DNA of 64,000 nt, taken from contig CANJBQ010000003.1 of assembly GCA_947472645.1 (NCBI GenBank), positions 62,001-126,000 of the forward strand, given 5' to 3'. Origin of the DNA: Burkholderiaceae bacterium (GTDB lineage: Bacteria; Pseudomonadota; Gammaproteobacteria; Burkholderiales; Burkholderiaceae). The notes below the pieces were generated by a model, which was not told the DNA's origin, made no database searches, and saw nothing but the letters and a program-made list of their open reading frames with translations. Of the stretch, positions 60,223 to 64,000 are shown piece after piece. A program made the translations under genes and the position numbers. How positions within the stretch are numbered: position 1 is the stretch's first letter; the number at the start of each line of letters is the position of its first letter.

Positions 60223-60256
60223 ATGATATGTAAATTAAATGACGCGCTAATGACAA
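60223..60256 (-). promoter_or_regulatory. Candidate PhoB box and -10 before the olsB-like gene
   Basis: Read on the minus strand, TTGTCAT-TAGC-GCGTCAT (60256-60239) matches Pho half-sites at 6/7 and 5/7 with the correct 11-bp period. Exactly 10 nt later is TATCAT (60228-60223), a 5/6 match to the -10 consensus. The predicted start leaves a leader of about 23 nt. The layout matches the pstS site in this window. Confidence 0.55.
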
Positions 60257-60267
60257 ATCCAATTAAT

Positions 60268-60684
60268 TTATACATCGACTGGAACTTTATAAAAAAGTGG
60301 AATTAAGATACAAACCCATGTAAATACACACAATAACAACGCTAGTAAAACCGCAGCACTACCAAAATCTTTTGCACGTTGCGATAAGCCATGTTTCTCA
60401 AAAGAAATACGATCAATTGCAGCTTCAACACTCGAATTCAGAAGTTCAACAATTAAAACTAAGATGACTGAGCCAAAAAGAGCGACATGCTCGATGGGTG
60501 ATACAGATAAAAAAAAGCTGATTGGAATTAAGATGCAAGTCAGGGTGAGCTCTTGGCGAAAGGCACTTTCTTCGCGCACTGCAAAAACCAGCCCATTCCA
60601 TGAGTTGATTGCGGCTCTAAAGGCGCGAGTTAATCCTTTATTACCTTTATGAGGGTTTTGGTCAATGGAGTATTTTTCGTCCAT
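60268..60684 (-). CDS. dgkA: Diacylglycerol kinase
   Basis: A 138-aa, three-helix integral membrane kinase that phosphorylates diacylglycerol to phosphatidic acid. AINSWNGLVFAVREESAFRQELTL and VELLNSSVEAAIDRIS hold the conserved catalytic and metal-binding glutamates. It lies 3 nt after the GT4 gene and so ends a three-gene transcript with the plcP-like and GT4 genes. In that setting it could return excess diacylglycerol to phospholipid synthesis. Confidence 0.93.
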   Translation of the reverse strand: MDEKYSIDQNPHKGNKGLTRAFRAAINSWNGLVFAVREESAFRQELTLTCILIPISFFLSVSPIEHVALFGSVILVLIVELLNSSVEAAIDRISFEKHGLSQRAKDFGSAAVLLALLLCVFTWVCILIPLFYKVPVDV

Positions 60685-60687
60685 GAG

Positions 60688-61722
60688 TTAGATCTCAATG
60701 TCTGTACTATGCTCGACTAAGCCATCAGGGACGGGTACTAAGTATTTTGCAAACTGTTCGCTGGCCAACCGCCATGAGTATAATTTTGCATGAGCGATAG
60801 CAGCTTCTTTAGGGATCTTTAAAGCCTCTAAACAGGCCTCACGAAGGTCTTCTTTTAAGACTCCTGAGTCAGAGCTCCCAATTACATCAATTGGTCCAGG
60901 CACTGGGAAAGCTGCCACAGGTAAGCCACATGCCATTGCTTCAAGGATGACCAAACCAAAGGTATCTGTTTTACTTGGAAAGACGAATACATCAGCGGAA
61001 GAATAGTAAGGTGGAAGATCTACTTGATCTTTGGCGCCCAAATAAGTAGCGTTTGGATACTTGTCTTTTAGAAGGGAGAGGGAGGGTCCGTCTCCAATGA
61101 CTACTTTTGATCCAGGAAGATCAAGTGATAAAAAGGCTTCTATATTTTTTTCAACAGCCACTCTTCCAACACATAGAAAGATTGGTTTTGGGGTATTGAT
61201 ACACGTTGAAGGTTGATATTGAAAACGCTCCAAATCAACGCCTCTGCTCCACAGGACTACATTCGTAAATTTATTCTTTTGCAACTCAGCAACAATGGCT
61301 GGTGTTGGAGCCATTACCGCGCATGACGGACCATGGAACCATCTCAGGAATCGGTATGTCCAAGATAATGGGACTCGAATTCTGGCATATACATATTCTG
61401 GAAAACGAGTATGGTAGGCGGTGGAGTAAGGAATTTTATTTTTTAGAGCAAAGGACCTTGCTGCGAGTCCAAGAGGGCCTTCGGTCGATATATGAATGGC
61501 ATCTGGTTTAAAGGCGCGGATTCTTTGAGACACTTTTTTAGCTGGCAGAATTGATAGAGATATGTCTGGATAAGTTGGACATGGAAAGGTCTTAAATTCA
61601 AGTGGGGTGATCATATCTACCTCGTGCCCCATTAAGATTAATTCTTTTCTTGTTTGTTTAAGGGTTCTGACAACTCCGTTAACTTGGGGCTCCCAGGCGT
61701 CGGTAATAATCATGATTTTCAT
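60688..61722 (-). CDS. GT4-family glycosyltransferase (candidate diacylglycerol glycosyltransferase)
   Basis: A 344-aa GT-B protein. The N-terminal acceptor domain starts IITDAWEPQVNGVVRTLKQT, then HISTEGPLGLAARSFALKNKIPYSTAYHTRFPEYV; the donor domain has FLCVGRVAVEKNIEAFLSLD and the E-x7-E motif FPSKTDTFGLVILEAMACGLPV. This N-terminal pattern is typical of lipid glycosyltransferases such as SqdX and the Agt protein paired with PlcP. It overlaps the metallophosphoesterase gene by 4 nt. The sugar donor is not readable. Confidence 0.8.
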   Translation of the reverse strand: MKIMIITDAWEPQVNGVVRTLKQTRKELILMGHEVDMITPLEFKTFPCPTYPDISLSILPAKKVSQRIRAFKPDAIHISTEGPLGLAARSFALKNKIPYSTAYHTRFPEYVYARIRVPLSWTYRFLRWFHGPSCAVMAPTPAIVAELQKNKFTNVVLWSRGVDLERFQYQPSTCINTPKPIFLCVGRVAVEKNIEAFLSLDLPGSKVVIGDGPSLSLLKDKYPNATYLGAKDQVDLPPYYSSADVFVFPSKTDTFGLVILEAMACGLPVAAFPVPGPIDVIGSSDSGVLKEDLREACLEALKIPKEAAIAHAKLYSWRLASEQFAKYLVPVPDGLVEHSTDIEI

Positions 61723-62597
61723 TCGGTAAGTTCCAAAGGTGTAACGGATAGCGATCTTTTAGCAGTGATCGAAGCTGGTACAGGAAAAGAATTTAACGGA
61801 ATATGAAGTGGCGGGTGATTAGTGATAACGATGGGCTCAGGAATGGATTCTAAAGAACCTTCAAGTATGTGCGGCCAATGAATAATTTTCAGTTCCCCGT
61901 CAAACGTTTCCACGAGCGCGGTTAGACTTTCTACCCAATCACCATCATTGCAATATAAAAGACCATCAATGTCACGAATTTCTGCCTTGTGGATATGGCC
62001 GCAAACCACACCGTCACATTTTCTTTTGCGCGCCTCACGCGCCATAATAGCTTCGAAGTCAGCAATAAAACTAACTGCATTTTTTACTTTATGTTTTAAA
62101 AATTGTGACAAAGACCAGTACTGAAAACCTAGTTTGATACGAATGTTATTGAACCATCGATTGACTACTAAAATGCAGGTATAGGCAGTATCTCCTAGGT
62201 AGGCAAGCCATTTGGCGTATTGCATCACACTATCAAAAAGATCTCCGTGGGTCACCCATAGCTTTTTTCCATCGGCAGTGATATGAATCATTTCATTCTG
62301 GATTTGAATTTCACCAAATGTCATCCCAATAAACTGACGAGCTACTTCGTCATGATTTCCAGGAATATAAAACACCTCAGCACCTTTACGCACTTTACGT
62401 AAAAGTTTTTGAATCACATCATTATGAGATTGTGGCCAGTACCAGGATTTTTTTAAGCGCCAGCCATCAATGATGTCACCAACGAGATAAAATGTTTCTG
62501 CTTCGTTATGTTTCAAAAAATCGAGGAGAAAATCCGCTTGGCAACCAGAAGTTCCCAAGTGAATATCAGAAATCCAAATCGTACGATATTGCGCCAT
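61719..62597 (-). CDS. PlcP/LpxH-like metallophosphoesterase
   Basis: A 292-aa calcineurin-like phosphoesterase. Metal ligands are D11 and H13 (WISDIHLGT), D41 (LVGDIIDGWR), N81 and H82 (PGNHDE), plus GDLFDSV and CGHIHKAEIRD. The segments GTSGCQADFLLDFLKH and SWYWPQSHNDVIQKLLRK are characteristic of the longer LpxH-like group that includes PlcP, the phospholipase C that strips head groups from phospholipids under phosphate stress in Sinorhizobium and marine bacteria. LpxH activity in lipid A synthesis is the alternative. The 4-nt overlap with a GT4 gene favours PlcP. The call is family-based. Confidence 0.78.
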   Translation of the reverse strand: MAQYRTIWISDIHLGTSGCQADFLLDFLKHNEAETFYLVGDIIDGWRLKKSWYWPQSHNDVIQKLLRKVRKGAEVFYIPGNHDEVARQFIGMTFGEIQIQNEMIHITADGKKLWVTHGDLFDSVMQYAKWLAYLGDTAYTCILVVNRWFNNIRIKLGFQYWSLSQFLKHKVKNAVSFIADFEAIMAREARKRKCDGVVCGHIHKAEIRDIDGLLYCNDGDWVESLTALVETFDGELKIIHWPHILEGSLESIPEPIVITNHPPLHIPLNSFPVPASITAKRSLSVTPLELTE

Positions 62598-62604
62598 GGA
62601 AGTT

Positions 62605-62650
62605 CATTAAGCACGAGTAGAATGACGAGGAGATGACTAAAATATGTCAT
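62605..62650 (-). promoter_or_regulatory. Candidate PhoB-binding repeats before the plcP-like gene
   Basis: Three units in exact 11-bp phase begin on the plus strand at 62622 (ATGACGA), 62633 (ATGACTA) and 62644 (ATGTCAT); on the minus strand these read as GTCAT-type Pho half-sites. Ten nt past the last unit is CTTAAT/TTAATG (62611-62605) as a weak -10. The start would then fall within a few bases of the plcP ATG, implying a leaderless or nearly leaderless message. Confidence 0.4.
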
Positions 62651-62684
62651 TTGTGTTTCAAAAACTGAATTATTAAAAAGGTCA

Positions 62685-63416
62685 ATGATTTTGTTCAACT
62701 ATTTTTCAATCATCAGACATCTTTTTTATGGATTTTATGTTGTTATCGTGCGATTTAGATCGGCAAATCCATTTCAAAGAGAAGTCATTATTCAGCTGTG
62801 GAGCCTTCAACTGTTGAAAATTCTTGATGTAAAGCTAGAAATTCGGGGTGACTTATCTGCCCATGATCGTGGTGTTTTGTATGTGTGTAATCATATTTCT
62901 TGGTTAGATATTCATGTCATTAATGCATGGCGCCCCATGCGTTTTGTGGCAAAGAAAGAGGTGGGGAAATGGCCAATTTTCGGTTGGTTTGCCAAGCAAT
63001 TAAATACGCTATTTATTGACCGTCAAATGCGAGGGGATTCATTCAATATTTCTTCTCAAATGGCTAAAGGTTTAAGTCAACAAGATCGTATCTGTATTTT
63101 TCCAGAGGGTACATCTTCAGATGGAGAAGTGGTCTTACCCTTCAAGCCTAATTTATTTCAGTCAGCGATTGAAGCAAACGTACCATGCCAACCCATCTCA
63201 ATTCTTTATGAGAGCTTGTTAACGGGGCAAATGAGTAAGGGGCCTGCTTTTATTGGTGATATGGGGCTCATCGAATCAATTGCTAACACCATTAGAGCGA
63301 AACCGTTGAGGGTCATCATCACAATTGCACCAATTTGCGAAACAATCTCTGACAGAAAAGCCTTATCTTTAGAGGCGTGGAACCATATAAATACCTCTAG
63401 GTTAAGAAATTATTAG
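62685..63416 (+). CDS. PlsC/OlsA-like 1-acyl-sn-glycerol-3-phosphate acyltransferase
   Basis: A 243-aa acyltransferase with an N-terminal hydrophobic segment (about residues 5-25). The catalytic H-x4-D motif is NHISWLD ([15 protein letters not shown]), followed by [26 protein letters not shown] and the FPEGTSSDG motif. It acylates lysophosphatidic acid; some homologues (OlsA) complete ornithine lipids by acylating lyso-ornithine lipid. It diverges from the plcP-like gene with an 87-bp gap. AAGG lies just before its ATG. Confidence 0.88.
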   Translation: MILFNYFSIIRHLFYGFYVVIVRFRSANPFQREVIIQLWSLQLLKILDVKLEIRGDLSAHDRGVLYVCNHISWLDIHVINAWRPMRFVAKKEVGKWPIFGWFAKQLNTLFIDRQMRGDSFNISSQMAKGLSQQDRICIFPEGTSSDGEVVLPFKPNLFQSAIEANVPCQPISILYESLLTGQMSKGPAFIGDMGLIESIANTIRAKPLRVIITIAPICETISDRKALSLEAWNHINTSRLRNY

Positions 63417-63452
63417 GCATCTTTTGCAAAACAGGTTAGAATGTTGGATGTT

Positions 63453-63529
63453 CGGGGCGTAGCGCAGCCTGGTAGCGCATCTGCTTTGGGAGCAGAGGGT
63501 CGTGAGTTCGAATCCCACCGCCCCGACCA
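63453..63529 (+). tRNA. tRNA-Pro (anticodon UGG)
   Basis: A 77-nt cloverleaf: acceptor CGGGGCG pairs with CGCCCCG, D-arm GCGC...GCGC, anticodon stem TCTGC/GCAGA with loop TTTGGGA (anticodon TGG), T-arm GTGAG-TTCGAAT-CCCAC would pair imperfectly at one position, discriminator A, and an encoded CCA. A TAGAAT at 63437-63442 upstream may be its -10. Confidence 0.96.
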
Positions 63530-63555
63530 CTCTTCATGAAATAAGAAATACGAAA

Positions 63556-63750
63556 TTATTTCTTTTTCTCTTTTTTCTTTTTAGTTTTAATTTTATTCAA
63601 TTTATTGACATTGCCGTTTGCATACACGCACCATTTTTTAATTTCTTCAACCAGCTCATATAGATCATCGTAGTTTAATTTTTTGAGATCTTTGAGTTGA
63701 ATTTGGCCAGACTCTTGTATTTTGAGAATCGCTTCTTCGTAGGTAAGCAT
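63556..63750 (-). CDS. Small lysine-rich hypothetical protein
   Basis: A 64-aa protein starting [40 protein letters not shown], an amphipathic helical part, then a tail of nearly all Lys. There is one Cys and no signal peptide. AGGAG lies 11 nt before the ATG, somewhat far. It lies between two tRNA genes on the opposite strand. No family is recognised. It could be a real nucleic-acid-binding microprotein; its C-terminal codons come from a pyrimidine-rich tract, so caution is needed. Confidence 0.45.
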   Translation of the reverse strand: MLTYEEAILKIQESGQIQLKDLKKLNYDDLYELVEEIKKWCVYANGNVNKLNKIKTKKKKEKKK

Positions 63751-63868
63751 TTTTAATTGAGCTCCTTTAAATGTAAGGTATTTGATAAGAACCTTAGAAA
63801 ATTATAGGCTAATCTAAAATTGACGTTGCATAATTGATTATGATGTTTTAGCTTGGCGCGAATAAATA

Positions 63869-63874
63869 TATAAT
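63869..63874 (+). promoter_or_regulatory. Candidate -10 element for tRNA-Arg
   Basis: A perfect TATAAT stands 11 nt before the mature tRNA start. A TTTTAG 17 bp upstream (63846-63851) is a poor -35. The position fits a stable-RNA promoter with a very short 5' leader. Confidence 0.5.
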
Positions 63875-63885
63875 AGTGCCACAAC

Positions 63886-63962
63886 CTGCCCATAGCTCAG
63901 ATGGATAGAGCAACGGCCTTCTAAGCCGTAGGTCGCACGTTCGAATCGTGCTGGGCAGGCCA
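63886..63962 (+). tRNA. tRNA-Arg (anticodon UCU)
   Basis: A 77-nt cloverleaf: acceptor CTGCCCA pairs with TGGGCAG, D-arm region AGCTCAGATGGATAGAGCA, anticodon stem ACGGC/GCCGT with loop CTTCTAA (anticodon TCT), T-arm GCACG-TTCGAAT-CGTGC, discriminator G, and an encoded CCA. It reads AGA codons, which are common in this AT-rich genome. Confidence 0.95.
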
Positions 63963-64000
63963 TCTGCCTGACTGGCACTATCATGATTCACAAATTAGAT

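Noticed and set aside
62644..62676. A PhoB box reading towards the plsC-like gene (ATGTCAT-TTGT-GTTTCAA with TATTAA 10 nt later)
   Set aside because: The second half-site is only 4/7 and the start would remove the gene's ribosome-binding site.
1..64000. CRISPR array, IS element, prophage or integron
   Set aside because: No regularly spaced repeats, transposase, integrase or terminal inverted repeats were seen by eye on either strand.
63963..64000. The last 38 bases after tRNA-Arg
   Set aside because: No feature could be supported in so short a stretch.

Overview
This 64 kb window looks like a chromosomal segment of a low-G+C (by eye about 40%) betaproteobacterium of the order Burkholderiales. 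The closest match to its gene orders is a Polynucleobacter-like freshwater lineage. The evidence is a 14-gene nuoA-N operon ending in a Nudix hydrolase and a DUF1178 gene, the carA-carB-greA and rlmE-ftsH-folP-glmM-pst orders, a Bug-type (tripartite tricarboxylate transporter) solute receptor, and an OlsB-type acyltransferase with a basic N-terminal extension. No IS element, prophage, CRISPR array or rRNA operon was seen. Genes are tightly packed and no gene-free stretch reaches 300 bp. Assignments rest on reading motifs and family resemblance; no database search was possible.

Layout. 1-1403: the 3' end of a Bug receptor gene and a polysaccharide-deacetylase-family gene. 1535-17138: respiratory complex I (nuoA-N), then a Nudix hydrolase and a DUF1178 gene, closed by a bidirectional terminator. 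17224-24656: a metabolic and hypothetical block with an mmsA-type dehydrogenase, SprT-like zinc protease, tartrate/D-malate dehydrogenase, luciferase-like oxidoreductase, a lipoprotein, a 400-aa envelope protein of unknown function, a small exported protein and a methyltransferase. 24815-34006: an efflux island holding a NodT-EmrA-EmrB operon and, facing it, an RND pump with its adaptor, which lies between dnaQ and rnhA. 34153-37757: rnhA, a methyltransferase, gloB and mltD. 37910-48873: carAB, greA, a DUF4149 gene, yhbY, rlmE, ftsH, folP and glmM. 49000-59243: pstSCAB-phoU-phoBR, ppk and ppx. 59240-63416: membrane-lipid genes. 63453-63962: tRNA-Pro(UGG), a 64-aa lysine-rich ORF and tRNA-Arg(UCU).

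The most interesting region is 49000-63416. The whole phosphate uptake, sensing and polyphosphate system is directly followed by genes that fit phosphate-saving membrane remodelling: an OlsB-like ornithine-lipid acyltransferase, diacylglycerol kinase, a GT4 glycosyltransferase overlapping by 4 nt with a PlcP/LpxH-like metallophosphoesterase, and a divergent PlsC/OlsA-like acyltransferase. By eye I find PhoB-box-like 11-bp direct repeats upstream of pstS, the olsB-like gene and the plcP-like gene, with a weaker one before ppx. In three of these a -10-like hexamer sits exactly 10 nt past the box. The suggested model is that phosphate limitation activates PhoB, the plcP-like enzyme removes phosphate head groups from phospholipids, the GT4 enzyme glycosylates the resulting diacylglycerol, DgkA recycles any excess, and OlsB/OlsA make phosphorus-free ornithine lipids. 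This is an inference and has not been shown for this organism.
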